Shown one piece after another: positions 13,665-22,628 of a DNA stretch of 55,105 nt. The notes under the pieces are model-generated. The model was not told the origin of the DNA. It searched no databases and was given only the letters and a program-made list of their open reading frames with translations. The first letter of the stretch is position 1, and every line of letters starts with the position of its first letter. Source of the DNA: a virus; IMG/VR virus record IMGVR_UViG_3300046543_000191, positions 1 through 55,105 of that record; one strand, 5' to 3'. Both the position numbers and the translations under genes were made by a program.

Positions 13665-15047
13665 ATGACGTACGCCGATCTGTTGGCGAGCAAGAGCGCC
13701 GACGCGCCGCTTCGCGGCTTATCGAATATTCCGTCACTGCACAGCGACATGTTCCCATATCAACGCGACGTCACCGAGTTTCTGCTTGGCGTCGGCGGTG
13801 GCGCTGCCTTCCTTGACACTGGCCTCGGCAAGAGCTTCGTTGCGCTGGAATGGGCGCGCGTCGTGGCAGAGCACGCCGGAAAGCCTATCTTGATGCTGGC
13901 GCCTCTGGCCGTCGCTCCGCAGCACGTGCGCGAGGCGAAAAAGTTCGGCTATGACGATGCCCGCATCGTTCGCGACCGAAGCGAGATAGGTCCAGGCATC
14001 AACGTCACGAACTACGCGAAGCTTGAGCATTTCGATCCGAGCGATTTCGCAGGCGTGGTGCTCGACGAATCCAGTATCATCAAGAATTTCACGGGCCAAA
14101 CCACGCGCAAGATGATGGCGATGTGGAACGCTACGCCGTTCCGGCTGGCTTGCACCGCGACGCCGGCGCCCAACGATCATATGGAGCTAGGCCAGCACTC
14201 GCAGTTCCTTGGCGTCATGAATTCCAACGAGATGCTGACGCGCTGGTTTATCGCCGATCAGAACAATATGGGCCGCTATCGCCTTAAGGGCCATGCCGTC
14301 AAGCCATATTGGAATTGGGTGGCCAGTTGGGCGCGGTGTATCTCCAAGCCATCCGACCTTGGCTATTCCGATGAAGGCTTTGAGTTGCCGCCGCTCAACG
14401 TGTTCCGGCACGTGGTGAAATCCGATATCTCGATCGACGCCGGCGAGAACCTTTTCCGCATACCGGACACCAGCGCCACGGCGATCCACAAAGAGAAGAG
14501 ACTCACGGCCGAAGCTCGCGCCGCGGAGATCGCCGATCGCGTCAACGAAGAACGCGGCGAGGCATGGATTGTATGGTGCGACACAGACTATGAGGCTGAC
14601 GCACTGATGCAGCGCATTCCCGGCGCCGTCGAGGTGCGCGGCTCAATGACAGACACCGTCAAAGAAGAACGGCTCGTCGGCTTCAGCGAAGGCAATATCC
14701 GCGTGCTTATCAGCAAGCCGAGCATTGCCGGCTTCGGGCTGAATTGGCAGCACTGCGCCCGCATGGCGTTCGCCGGCCTGTCCTTCAGCTATGAGGCCTA
14801 TTACCAGGCAATCCGCCGCTGTTACCGGTTCGGGCAGAAACGACCGGTCGACGTACATATCGCGCTTGCCGATACGGAGCGGGCGATCTGGGACGTCATC
14901 AACCGCAAGAGCGGCGATCACGAGCAGATGAAAGTCGAGATGTATGCCGCGATGCGCAGAGCGCACGAAAGCCGGCAGGTCAAGATCGACTACCAGCCGA
15001 CGAAGAAAATCAAACTGCCTACATGGATGAGAGGAGCTACCGCATGA
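13665..15047 (+). CDS. SNF2-like SF2 helicase
   Basis: 460 residues. Motif I LDTGLGKSFVALEWA (about 45-60), Ia LAPLAVAPQHV, II VVLDESSIIKN (DESS box), III ACTATPAPNDH, then a C-terminal RecA lobe with SKPSIAGFGLNWQHC and QAIRRCYRFGQKRPVDV. That is the standard set for the small phage SNF2 group. The members translocate on double-stranded DNA. It overlaps the methyltransferase start by ATGA, an arrangement frequent in phages and suggesting joint action on DNA. Confidence 0.88.
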   Translation: MTYADLLASKSADAPLRGLSNIPSLHSDMFPYQRDVTEFLLGVGGGAAFLDTGLGKSFVALEWARVVAEHAGKPILMLAPLAVAPQHVREAKKFGYDDARIVRDRSEIGPGINVTNYAKLEHFDPSDFAGVVLDESSIIKNFTGQTTRKMMAMWNATPFRLACTATPAPNDHMELGQHSQFLGVMNSNEMLTRWFIADQNNMGRYRLKGHAVKPYWNWVASWARCISKPSDLGYSDEGFELPPLNVFRHVVKSDISIDAGENLFRIPDTSATAIHKEKRLTAEARAAEIADRVNEERGEAWIVWCDTDYEADALMQRIPGAVEVRGSMTDTVKEERLVGFSEGNIRVLISKPSIAGFGLNWQHCARMAFAGLSFSYEAYYQAIRRCYRFGQKRPVDVHIALADTERAIWDVINRKSGDHEQMKVEMYAAMRRAHESRQVKIDYQPTKKIKLPTWMRGATA

Positions 15048-15985
15048 CGAAGGTTTTGGATCAAGCCACCGGCGAGAATTGGGCCGCCTACAACGCCGAT
15101 TGTGTGCCGTTCACGGCCGGCTTGGACGACAATAGCATCGACTTCAGCGTCTACTCCCCGCCGTTCTCGTCGCTCTACATCTATTCGGAGAGCGTCGCAG
15201 ACATGGGCAACTGCGCCAGCGATGACGAGTTCTTCGAGCAGTACCGCTATCTCGTCCGCGAAAAGCTGCGCGTCACGCGTCCCGGCCGACTGACAGCGAT
15301 CCATGTCAAGGATCTCGTCTATTACCAAAACAGCAGCGCCAGAGGCACGGCAGGCCTTCGCCCGTTCTCTGACGATTGCACCAGACTGCATATCGAAGAG
15401 GGTTGGGATTTCCATTCTCGTGTCACCGTCTGGCGTGATCCGGTGCGTGAGATGCAGAAGACGAAGGCGCATGGGCTGCTTTGGAAGACGTTGCGCGCCG
15501 ACAGCACCTTTAGCCGCATGGGCCTGCCGGAATATCTGCTGGTGTTCCGCAAGTGGGCAAAGGATGGCGAGGAAGTTGCACCGGTAACGCACACCAAGGA
15601 GAGTTTCCCGGTCGACGAGTGGCAGGATCACGCTTCCCCGGTATGGAACTTCAGCAAGCAGGATCTTCCGGAGACCGACGTTCTAAATGTGAAGGTGGCC
15701 CGTTCCGACAAGGACGAAAAGCACCTCTGCCCGATGCCACTCAACATCACGAAGCGGGCGCTCCGCATGTGGTCCAATCCGAACGACGTAGTTTTCTCGC
15801 CGTTCATGGGGATCGGCTCCGAAGGCTATGTCTCCCTGCAGCAAGGTAGACGGTTCGTCGGGACGGAACTCAATCCGAACTACTTCCGCCAGGCCGTGAA
15901 GAACCTCGGCGAGGCTGCGGCGACGAAGCCGGGCGCGGACCTATTTGCAGCCAACGACAACGTGCCGGCACAGGTGGCAGCATGA
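15044..15985 (+). CDS. Site-specific DNA methyltransferase (amino class, SPPF motif)
   Basis: 313 residues from the ATG at 15044, overlapping the helicase stop and preceded by GAGAGGAG. Motif IV DFSVYSPPFSS (about residue 36) precedes the SAM-binding region VFSPFMGIGSEGYVSLQQGR, an order typical of beta-class N4-cytosine/N6-adenine methyltransferases. No restriction enzyme is nearby, so it is an orphan methylase that probably protects phage DNA. The last 12 residues, AANDNVPAQVAA, resemble the alphaproteobacterial ssrA tag (Caulobacter AANDNFAEEFAVAA), suggesting regulated degradation by ClpXP. Confidence 0.88.
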   Translation: MTKVLDQATGENWAAYNADCVPFTAGLDDNSIDFSVYSPPFSSLYIYSESVADMGNCASDDEFFEQYRYLVREKLRVTRPGRLTAIHVKDLVYYQNSSARGTAGLRPFSDDCTRLHIEEGWDFHSRVTVWRDPVREMQKTKAHGLLWKTLRADSTFSRMGLPEYLLVFRKWAKDGEEVAPVTHTKESFPVDEWQDHASPVWNFSKQDLPETDVLNVKVARSDKDEKHLCPMPLNITKRALRMWSNPNDVVFSPFMGIGSEGYVSLQQGRRFVGTELNPNYFRQAVKNLGEAAATKPGADLFAANDNVPAQVAA

Positions 15986-16311
15986 GCGACATTTTCGGAA
16001 GCAGACTTTACCGCACACCCTATCTTGTCATTCCGCGGCTTGCGCTTGAAGCCATGCCGGTCGAATGGCAGGAGCGTTTCGAAACTCTACTGAAAGAGGC
16101 TGATGATGCTGGCATCAAAACACCTTCATATCTCGTATTTCGCGATCTGTCTGACGGCAATCCCGATGGGATCAAAGGGTGCAAGCAGGTCAATCGCGGC
16201 CAATGGCGAAACGAGCCGTTCTATCGACTGACGGGCGGCTGGCATGACGATCCTTGGGCAAATTATCGCCACGGTGACGCTAGTGCCCTTTCATCTGAGG
16301 TAGCAGCATGA
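15982..16311 (+). CDS. Hypothetical protein, 109 aa
   Basis: ATGA overlap with the methyltransferase. Sequence features include YLVIPRLALEAMPVEWQERF, ETLLKEADDAGI and an aromatic C-terminal part (GGWHDDPWANYRHGD) ending EVAA. No recognised domain. Coupled to the methyltransferase and to the zinc protein that follows. Confidence 0.65.
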   Translation: MSDIFGSRLYRTPYLVIPRLALEAMPVEWQERFETLLKEADDAGIKTPSYLVFRDLSDGNPDGIKGCKQVNRGQWRNEPFYRLTGGWHDDPWANYRHGDASALSSEVAA

Positions 16312-16679
16312 CCAAGTTACCCGGAAAGCCTGCCGTACCTTTCACACCCACCGTGGACACCGACGGCAACCCGACTAACTGCTTTTGCTGTGGCATGCGT
16401 CCAATCGGCATTGGCGTCGGCGCCGGCAAAGATCCTGGCTATCTGTGCAAGAGGTGCATCGTGGCAATCGACGACTACAAGAAGATCCGACGCCTTGACG
16501 ATTTCGAACTCGCCGCACTCGACGCCGGCGTTGATGCCGTGGGCGAATTCATCGAGTCCAAGGGCAACCTGACCGACCTGGCGCATTACGACGAGCTCGA
16601 TCAGCGCCTGCTGGTCAAGGCTGCGTGGGAGGGTTGCGCCCGCGGCCTTCGTGCAGCCTTGAAGGATGCGCCGTTTTGA
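16308..16679 (+). CDS. Zinc-binding hypothetical protein, 123 aa
   Basis: Residues 24-48 carry CFCCGMRPIGIGVGAGKDPG and CKRC, a two-CxxC zinc site. The rest is helical (RRLDDFELAALDAGVDAVGE) with AAWEGCARGLRAAL near the end; similar sequences occur in rhizobial phages, but I cannot name the family with confidence. The start overlaps the preceding stop (ATGA) and its TGA overlaps a TTG start for the C5 methylase. Confidence 0.65.
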   Translation: MTKLPGKPAVPFTPTVDTDGNPTNCFCCGMRPIGIGVGAGKDPGYLCKRCIVAIDDYKKIRRLDDFELAALDAGVDAVGEFIESKGNLTDLAHYDELDQRLLVKAAWEGCARGLRAALKDAPF

Positions 16680-18229
16680 AAATACACGCAAACGACAACC
16701 ACCATGATCTGCGCTTCTTATCTGTCTGCTCCGGCATTGAGGCAGCCAGCCGTGCTTGGATGCAACTTGGCTGGCGCGCGGTTGCCTTCTCGGAAATCGA
16801 GAAGTTCCCATCGGCCGTTCTGACATACCATTACCCCTGCGTGCCGAACCTTGGCGACTTCACCAAGATCGACGTTCGCACGCTTGGCCGCGTCGATATC
16901 CTGGCTGGTGGCACTCCATGTCAAGCATTCAGCGTTGCAGGTCTGCGCCAGTCACTTGCCGACGCACGCGGCAATCTTTCACTCGAATTCGTGAGGCTGG
17001 CCCATGAGCTCGCAGATCGCAATGGACTTCGGAATGTCGTCTGGGAAAACGTCGTCGGCGTCCTCAGTACCAAAGACAACGCGTTCGGCTGCTTCCTCGC
17101 TGGACTTGTGGGGGGGGATACCGCCGTACAACCGCCAGCAAGCGGAAAATGGCCAAGTGCTGGCATGGTCTCTGGACCAAAAGGCCGTGCCGCGTGGCGT
17201 ATCCTCGATGCTCAATACTTCGGAGTGGCCCAACGACGCCGTCGTGTCATCGTTGTCGCAGATTTTGGAAACGGGGCCGATCCCGCCAAGGTTCTTTTTG
17301 AGCAAGACGGCGTGCGCCGGTATTCTCCGCCGAGCCGTGAAGCGCGGGAAGGAGTTGCCGGAGCAACTGCGGGTGGCCCTGAATGCGGTGGCCGTGAGTC
17401 GGTAGCAAGTCCGGTTGCCTCCGTAGGCAACCGGACTTCTGGGCCTATTGATGTTGCGACCGCTGTGAATGCTCATGGTGGCCCACATGGTCGGCTTGAT
17501 TTCGAAAGTGAGACCTTTGTGCATCAGACGGTCGCAACCTTAGATGCGTCATATGGTCGACTTCAGGGAGCGTCGGGACAGGATGCCAATCACGGACACA
17601 GTCACTTGATAGCTACCTGTGTCACCGGCGATGTCACCCACGCTCTAACCGCCGAAGGTCATGACGCCAGTGAGGACGGATCGGGGCGCGGCGCCCCGAT
17701 TGTTGCTTTTGACTGCAAAGGTACGCAGGTCCAATTCACCACGGATGGCACCATGACTACCCTTAGATCAATGGGGCATTCTGGCTCGCATCAGAACGCT
17801 GGTGGTCATGCTGCGGTGGCATTTGCAGAGAACAGCCGTGCAGAGTTGCGTCTAGAGGGAGGTGATGGGCAGACAGTCGGGACCATTGGGACCGGCGGCG
17901 GCAAGCCAGGACAAGGATACCCTGCCGTCCTCACATCCGCCGTCCGTCGCCTCACGCCAATGGAATGTGAACGTCTGCAGGGATTTCCAGACGGCTACAC
18001 CAGAATCCCCATGCGCAGCTACAAGTCACGTCGCGTCACCCGCACGCGTCCAGAGGACATGTGGGAGAAAATCGACGGCGTTTGGTGGCTCATGGCTGCC
18101 GATGGCCCGCGATACAAGGCATTGGGCAATAGTTGGGCCGTGCCGAAATTCGCGTGGCTAGGATGCCGCATCCAGCGCTTTATGCCAGCCAACGACAACA
18201 ATCAGGAGGAAGCTCTTGCAGCCGCATAG
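16676..18229 (+). CDS. DNA (cytosine-5) methyltransferase
   Basis: 517 residues from a TTG at 16676 overlapping the previous stop. Motif I FLSVCSGIEAASRAW, IV GGTPCQAFSVAG with catalytic Cys, VI VWENVVG, VIII QRRRRVIVVA, IX RRLTPMECERLQGFPDGYT and X YKALGNSWAVP are all present. About 200 residues between VIII and IX form the target recognition region. Orphan phage C5 methylases usually evade host restriction. ANDN occurs at residues 5-8 and again in the C-terminus PANDNNQEEALAAA, a 14-residue tail like the Caulobacter tmRNA tag in length and at eight positions. Confidence 0.93.
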   Translation: MKIHANDNHHDLRFLSVCSGIEAASRAWMQLGWRAVAFSEIEKFPSAVLTYHYPCVPNLGDFTKIDVRTLGRVDILAGGTPCQAFSVAGLRQSLADARGNLSLEFVRLAHELADRNGLRNVVWENVVGVLSTKDNAFGCFLAGLVGGDTAVQPPASGKWPSAGMVSGPKGRAAWRILDAQYFGVAQRRRRVIVVADFGNGADPAKVLFEQDGVRRYSPPSREAREGVAGATAGGPECGGRESVASPVASVGNRTSGPIDVATAVNAHGGPHGRLDFESETFVHQTVATLDASYGRLQGASGQDANHGHSHLIATCVTGDVTHALTAEGHDASEDGSGRGAPIVAFDCKGTQVQFTTDGTMTTLRSMGHSGSHQNAGGHAAVAFAENSRAELRLEGGDGQTVGTIGTGGGKPGQGYPAVLTSAVRRLTPMECERLQGFPDGYTRIPMRSYKSRRVTRTRPEDMWEKIDGVWWLMAADGPRYKALGNSWAVPKFAWLGCRIQRFMPANDNNQEEALAAA

Positions 18230-20360
18230 CTTTAAGGTTTCACCATCGACACGCACGCCTCTGGACGTTGCCCGCTCGTATATCGCAGCGGGCGTTCCCA
18301 TTTTTCCCTGCCGTGAAGCAGCATCGGAAGGCGTAGACTATGCCACGGGCGAAATCATGGAATTCGCCGAAAAGGCACCATACACCACCTTTGGATTGAA
18401 AGACGCGACCCGGTCCAGCCGTATCATTGATATATGGTTCAACGAGCGTCACCCCGCCGCTGCGATCGGCATTCCGACGGGCGAGAAACTTGGCGGGTGG
18501 GTGCTGGATCTCGATCGACACGGCGACCGTGACGGCCACAAATGGCTTGCGGAGCAGGAAGCGATCCATGGGCCGCTGCCCGACACGGCGCGGGCCAGCA
18601 CTGCCAACGGCGGGACGCACATAATTTTCAAGCATGTCGATGGTGTCCGAAACCGTGCCGCCATTGCGCCGGGTGTGGATACTCGCGGGGACGGCGGCTA
18701 TATCGTCGGTCCAGGCAGCGTCATGGCCGACGGCCGCCGATATGAATGGATCAACCATGACGGCGACGGGCTGCCAGAGTTCGCGGACGCGCCAGCATGG
18801 CTCATCGATCTTGTCATCACGAAGGCATCGCCTGCTGTCGAAGCAAAGCCGAGGGAGTATACCTACCAGCCGCAAGACAACGGAGCAGCGCGGTACGCGG
18901 CGCGTGCCATGGATATGGAGCTCGACAAGCTGTCGACGTCGCCAAAGGGGCAGCGTGGACAGCAGCTGTTCGCCAGCGCGTGCTCCATCGGCGAGCTCGT
19001 GGCTGCTGGATATCTGAGTCGCAGCGAGGCAGAGGCAGGACTGTTTGACGCGGCACAGGCCAACGGTCTCGTTGCTACCGATGGCGAGCGTAAGTGCCTG
19101 GACAAGATAAAGCGTGGCCTGGATAAGACGGCCAATTCGCCGCGGCAAATCCCAGAGCGAGCGCACGATAACGACAACGCGTCAGATCCTGCGGCAGTGG
19201 AAGCATTCGTCGAGCGCGCCAAGGCCAAGGAGGCAGCCAAGGCCGCTGCGCCAGCTGTAACAGAGCCTGTCGCCATCAGCGAGCCGGCATCAAACACGCA
19301 ACCGCAGCCAAAGAAGCGCGAGCGATTCGAGCTGACGTGGTTCGACGAGATCGAGGAGGGAAAGCCTAAAGAGACGATCCTGAAGGGCTGGCTAGGCGTG
19401 GGCGAGTTCACGACAATCTCAGGCTTGCCCGGAACAGGCAAGAGCGTCATTGTCACGGATATCGCTTGCCATATCGCGGCCGGCATGGACTGGCACGGCA
19501 AAAAGATCAAACAAGGCCTCGTCGTCTACGTCGCGGCCGAGCGCAAGAAGCTAACGGAGCGCCGCATGATGGCCTTCCGCCAGCATCACGACGTTCGCGA
19601 CGTTCCGCTGCTAGTTGTTGGCGGCAGGCTGGATTTCACCAAGGATCTGAAGGATGCGCGCGACCTGATCACGGCCATTCGTGAGGCGGAGACAATCACC
19701 GGTCTGCCATGCGTCTGGGTCATCATCGACACATTGACGCGTGTCTTTGGCGGTGGGGACCAAAACGCCAGCAAGGACATGACGCGGTTCGTGCAGTCCT
19801 GCGACGAGATCCTCACCGAGACGAAGGCGCACGTCACTGCGATCCATCACAGCGCGTGGAGCGGTGAGCGCGGCAAGGGCGCCATCGACCTAGACGGTGC
19901 GGTCGACGCGTCATTCATGGTCAAGAAGGACGGCGCCAAGCACCGGTTGGTGTGTGACGGTACCAACGACGGTGAGGACGGTGATGTCCTGGCCTTCACC
20001 ATGAAGTCGGTTCAGATCGGCGTGGATGAGGACGGCGAGCCTACCACGGCACCGGTGGTGGTGCCGGCCGAGACAGACAAGCCGCCTAGCAGTGGAACCC
20101 TGAAGGGCTTCAAAGGGGACGTGCTTGCGGCTCTGCGCAAGGCCATCGAGAAGAATGGCATTGAGCCGAGCGGCCATTCCTTTCCAGAAGACGTTCTTGT
20201 CGTCGACGAGCAGACATGGCGCACCGAGTTCTATGCCAGTCGGGATATGTCAACCACAGGCTCAGCAGAGACTGCGCGTAAGCAGTTCCAGAGAGCGCCT
20301 GCAGCGCTCATTGAGGCTGGGCACGTGAATAATATCGGAATTTGGTATTGGGCGGCATAG
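18216..20360 (+). CDS. Primase-polymerase fused to RepA-type (AAA_25) helicase
   Basis: 714 residues. TTG at 18216 follows AGGAGGAAGCTC and overlaps the methylase end by 14 bases. Residues 10-200 are a prim-pol domain (VARSYIAAGVPIFPC, GWVLDLDRHGDRDG, GGTHIIFKHVDG, GVDTRGDGGYIVGPGS). Residues 370-600 are a hexameric RecA-like helicase (SGLPGTGKSVIVTDIACHIA, VVYVAAERK, VWVIIDTLTRVF, VTAIHHSAWSGERGKGA). It should prime and unwind DNA at the phage origin. The iteron array begins at its stop codon. A DNDN variant of the ANDN motif lies near residue 320 and the C-terminus is YWAA. Confidence 0.92.
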   Translation: MQPHSFKVSPSTRTPLDVARSYIAAGVPIFPCREAASEGVDYATGEIMEFAEKAPYTTFGLKDATRSSRIIDIWFNERHPAAAIGIPTGEKLGGWVLDLDRHGDRDGHKWLAEQEAIHGPLPDTARASTANGGTHIIFKHVDGVRNRAAIAPGVDTRGDGGYIVGPGSVMADGRRYEWINHDGDGLPEFADAPAWLIDLVITKASPAVEAKPREYTYQPQDNGAARYAARAMDMELDKLSTSPKGQRGQQLFASACSIGELVAAGYLSRSEAEAGLFDAAQANGLVATDGERKCLDKIKRGLDKTANSPRQIPERAHDNDNASDPAAVEAFVERAKAKEAAKAAAPAVTEPVAISEPASNTQPQPKKRERFELTWFDEIEEGKPKETILKGWLGVGEFTTISGLPGTGKSVIVTDIACHIAAGMDWHGKKIKQGLVVYVAAERKKLTERRMMAFRQHHDVRDVPLLVVGGRLDFTKDLKDARDLITAIREAETITGLPCVWVIIDTLTRVFGGGDQNASKDMTRFVQSCDEILTETKAHVTAIHHSAWSGERGKGAIDLDGAVDASFMVKKDGAKHRLVCDGTNDGEDGDVLAFTMKSVQIGVDEDGEPTTAPVVVPAETDKPPSSGTLKGFKGDVLAALRKAIEKNGIEPSGHSFPEDVLVVDEQTWRTEFYASRDMSTTGSAETARKQFQRAPAALIEAGHVNNIGIWYWAA

Positions 20361-20705
20361 CGGGACAACGATATATTTTTGTCTCGCAGCAAAAACAATG
20401 ACTTACAAGGTGTTTTGTCCCGTTTGTCCCGATTGTCCCGCTGTTTGTCCCGTAGTCTACAAAATTAGTAGAAAGCGGGACAAACGACTTGTCCCGCAAG
20501 GGTGCCTTGTCCCGCTGTTTTGTCCGGCTAAAAAATAGGCAGAAGGACAGAGCGGGACAAGAGCGGGACAAAAATAACTCAATAAAAACAGTGTTGCGGG
20601 ACAAGAGCGGGACAAGATTTTTTTTACTTTGTCCCACGAGCATCCAGCGGGACAAAAACCCCACACACCTTTAGGTGTGGGTGTTGTCCCGGTGCTTTGT
20701 CCCGG
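20360..20705. repeat. Iteron array (GCGGGACAA), probable replication origin
   Basis: Fifteen clear copies of GCGGGACAA or its complement TTGTCCCGC (last base sometimes different) and about three degenerate ones fill 346 bp. Exact plus-orientation copies lie at 20360, 20475, 20552, 20563, 20596, 20607 and 20647; inverted copies at 20415, 20424, 20433, 20445, 20489, 20507, 20684 and 20697. Pairs spaced 11 bp apart place sites on one DNA face. A/T-rich stretches lie between clusters (20569-20595, 20616-20629). The position straight after the replicase gene is the usual place for a theta or rolling origin. Confidence 0.8.
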
Positions 20706-20762
20706 TTTTGTGTTGAATAGAAATACCGCCAATACGACCACAACACCACAAAGGAGATCAGC

Positions 20763-21278
20763 ATGGCCAGATCAGCCACCAAGCGAACCACCCAGACGAC
20801 ACGCCTCAACGGCAAGAGAGTGAAGATCGTCACCACGACGTCGGCGACCGGCACGCGTGTTGCCGTACGAGACGCAGGTCCAAAGGAATGGGAACTGCAG
20901 ACGGCCCAGGTCCGCGCACTTCGCGCCATGCCGGAATATGCTCGCACCGTCGATGACGTATTACGCGGCAAAGGCCAGTTCACATTGGCCGGTGACCAGA
21001 ACGCGGCGAAGCGCGGTCCTAAGGCGCGAGCCGAAGCTCTGGCGGCTGGATTGACTGCTGGTGAGCACGATGTGCGGATCTACATAACGGGCGGGAAGCT
21101 CGGCCTGATAGAGAATAAGGTCGGTAACGCCAAACTCGAGCCAAGCCAGATCGTTCGTCATCCTCTGCTTGCGGCCCTCGGTTTCGACCGTCAAGCCGTG
21201 TGCCGTGCCACGACCTGCGAGGATGCTGCGCGACAGGCGGTCAATCTTGTTCGTGGCTGGCTCTCCGCAAATTCTTGA
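20763..21278 (+). CDS. VRR-NUC family nuclease, 171 aa
   Basis: ATG at 20763 follows AAAGGAGATCAGC. Residues 100-165 show the VRR-NUC pattern: GEHDVRIYITGGKLGLIENK with the catalytic Asp and ExK, then LEPSQIVRHPLLAALGFD and a final helix. The family contains structure-specific and Holliday-junction nucleases. The N-terminus is basic. Its position directly after the iterons suggests processing of replication or recombination intermediates. The stop overlaps the next operator element. Confidence 0.72.
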   Translation: MARSATKRTTQTTRLNGKRVKIVTTTSATGTRVAVRDAGPKEWELQTAQVRALRAMPEYARTVDDVLRGKGQFTLAGDQNAAKRGPKARAEALAAGLTAGEHDVRIYITGGKLGLIENKVGNAKLEPSQIVRHPLLAALGFDRQAVCRATTCEDAARQAVNLVRGWLSANS

Positions 21279-21301
21279 CAAATTTGTAAGTTTACACCAG
21301 C
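21275..21301 (+). promoter_or_regulatory. ACAAATTTGT operator element, copy 3
   Basis: Identical over 27 bases to 12595-12621, beginning with TTGACAAATTTGTAAG. It overlaps the stop codon of the VRR-NUC gene and precedes the gene at 21347 by 45 bases. Confidence 0.7.
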
Positions 21302-21346
21302 GTCACAATACGCACCACACCAGCGCCACACACCAGAGGAGATCAC

Positions 21347-22297
21347 ATGACGAGACACGGAACCTTGGCCGAGCAACTCGAAGCGCTTCGTCTTTATGCC
21401 TCCACCCCCGACCATGATCCGGAACCGCTTCAGACAACGTGGACCACTGTTGCGGCGAACGACAACAATCCAGAAGATACGGAAGGCATGACCGTTGAGC
21501 GCCGTTGGCGCATGAAGCCGTCGATCGAGGAAATCATGCGCCAGGTCGAAGAGGGCGAAGTTGAGCGAAGCGAAGAAATGACAGAGATGGAGACCTACGA
21601 CGGCGTCGAGCACAAGACGCATGCTGTTCAGGGTCCAGTTATCCGCATCGGCCGCTTGCGTTTCAGTGACGGAACACAGACAGAGCGCGGTCACAAGCTC
21701 ACCATTGACGGCAAGGTCGTTGCAACTCAGATACGAATGCCAGTCGGTGCTTTGCTCGGAACAAAGGATGCGGCCGAAAGTCAGCTTGGCGCGGAAGAAG
21801 ACAGTCAGCACGTTACGGCGAGCAACCGCTATTTCGCCGATCTGATGAAGACACTCCCGCATCGATATCGCGCCGGTGGCAAGCGTCGCCAAGGTCGAAA
21901 CTATACACGAGCCGAGGCGATCACCATACTTGAGGAAGCCAAGGGCAACACAGATATGTCCAAGGTGACCGTCACCAGATATCCGGATGGACTGCCGTGC
22001 GCATCTCAGAAAATGGCCGACATCTTTCCTGGAATGGTGAAGACGCAGCGTGGCGAGAGTGGTTCGTTGGCGTGGCAGGATATTGTTACTGCCAAGGCTG
22101 ACCGTCAAGCATGGGCCGCCTCGGTGGCGTCTCTGTCTGCCAAGGACAAGGAAACTCTCGATACGGCTGTCGGCGCTAATAGCTTTGAGGAGCTTGGAGG
22201 TTCGGTACCAAGACGAACAGCAATCAGAAAAGGCCGTCGATCACTCATCGCAGCAAACGACAATCTTATGAGTGCCATTCGATCTTACGCCGTATAG
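21347..22297 (+). CDS. Hypothetical early protein, possible late regulator, 316 aa
   Basis: ATG follows AGAGGAGATCAC. The N-terminal third is acidic and disordered with VAANDNNPED and EEIMRQVEEGEVERSEEMTE. The middle (GPVIRIGRLRFSDGTQTERG) is beta-rich; the C-terminal half is helical and basic (PRRTAIRKGRRSL) with a second AANDN. No family recognised. It stands alone behind an operator element and is the last early gene before the 22.6 kb terminator, a position where phages often keep the late activator or antiterminator. That role is inference. Confidence 0.65.
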   Translation: MTRHGTLAEQLEALRLYASTPDHDPEPLQTTWTTVAANDNNPEDTEGMTVERRWRMKPSIEEIMRQVEEGEVERSEEMTEMETYDGVEHKTHAVQGPVIRIGRLRFSDGTQTERGHKLTIDGKVVATQIRMPVGALLGTKDAAESQLGAEEDSQHVTASNRYFADLMKTLPHRYRAGGKRRQGRNYTRAEAITILEEAKGNTDMSKVTVTRYPDGLPCASQKMADIFPGMVKTQRGESGSLAWQDIVTAKADRQAWAASVASLSAKDKETLDTAVGANSFEELGGSVPRRTAIRKGRRSLIAANDNLMSAIRSYAV

Positions 22298-22555
22298 TTG
22301 GCACTTTCTGAAAACTCGAAGGGTGTATCTATGAAGGGGTCAGCAATGACTTGCTACCCCACATCCTTCCGGGCGCACAAATAGATTGCGACGGAGGCTC
22401 GGCCAGTGATGAGCCGGGCCTAACTATAGGCCATTCGGTCGCGCCGCCATGCGGACCCGATTGCCAATCATGTACATCGTGGTCACGCCTCTGCGCAGCA
22501 TGCGCCCACGATATTGTATTGCCTGGCGCTGCCTCCTCCGGCGACTGGCGATCGT
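22298..22555. other. Non-coding interval with inverted repeats
   Basis: No convincing gene. A 75-codon frame from TTG at 22351 encodes a Cys-rich sequence (CGPDCQSCTSW) but has a poor ribosome site. Short stems are visible: GGCTC/GAGCC (22396-22415) and GGCC/GGCC (22417-22432). The interval may be the untranslated tail of the early transcript or carry a late promoter. Confidence 0.4.
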
Positions 22556-22614
22556 GCGGCAGGTTGAGGTCCGGATGATAAACCGGGTGCCTCCCTGCCG
22601 CTTTTGGCTTTTCT
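22556..22614 (+). terminator. Large multi-segment terminator at the end of the early region
   Basis: GCGGCAGG pairs with CCTGCCGC, inside it GAGG pairs with CCTC and CCGG with CCGG, around an ATGATAAA loop; TTTTGGCTTTT follows. The 46-nt imperfect hairpin ends 27 bases before the next gene. Confidence 0.75.
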
Positions 22615-22628
22615 AGAAGGAATTCCCA

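Noticed and set aside
14000-18229. Restriction-modification system
   Set aside because: Two methyltransferases are present, but no restriction endonuclease-like gene is adjacent; the SNF2 helicase alone does not make a type III or BREX-like system.
20360-20760. CRISPR-like array of short repeats
   Set aside because: The 9-base repeats occur in both orientations with irregular spacing of 0 to about 60 bases and no uniform spacers; they fit origin iterons.
22351-22578. Cys-rich 75-codon frame before the tRNAs
   Set aside because: Non-ATG start, weak ribosome site and overlap with terminator structure; kept as a non-coding interval.
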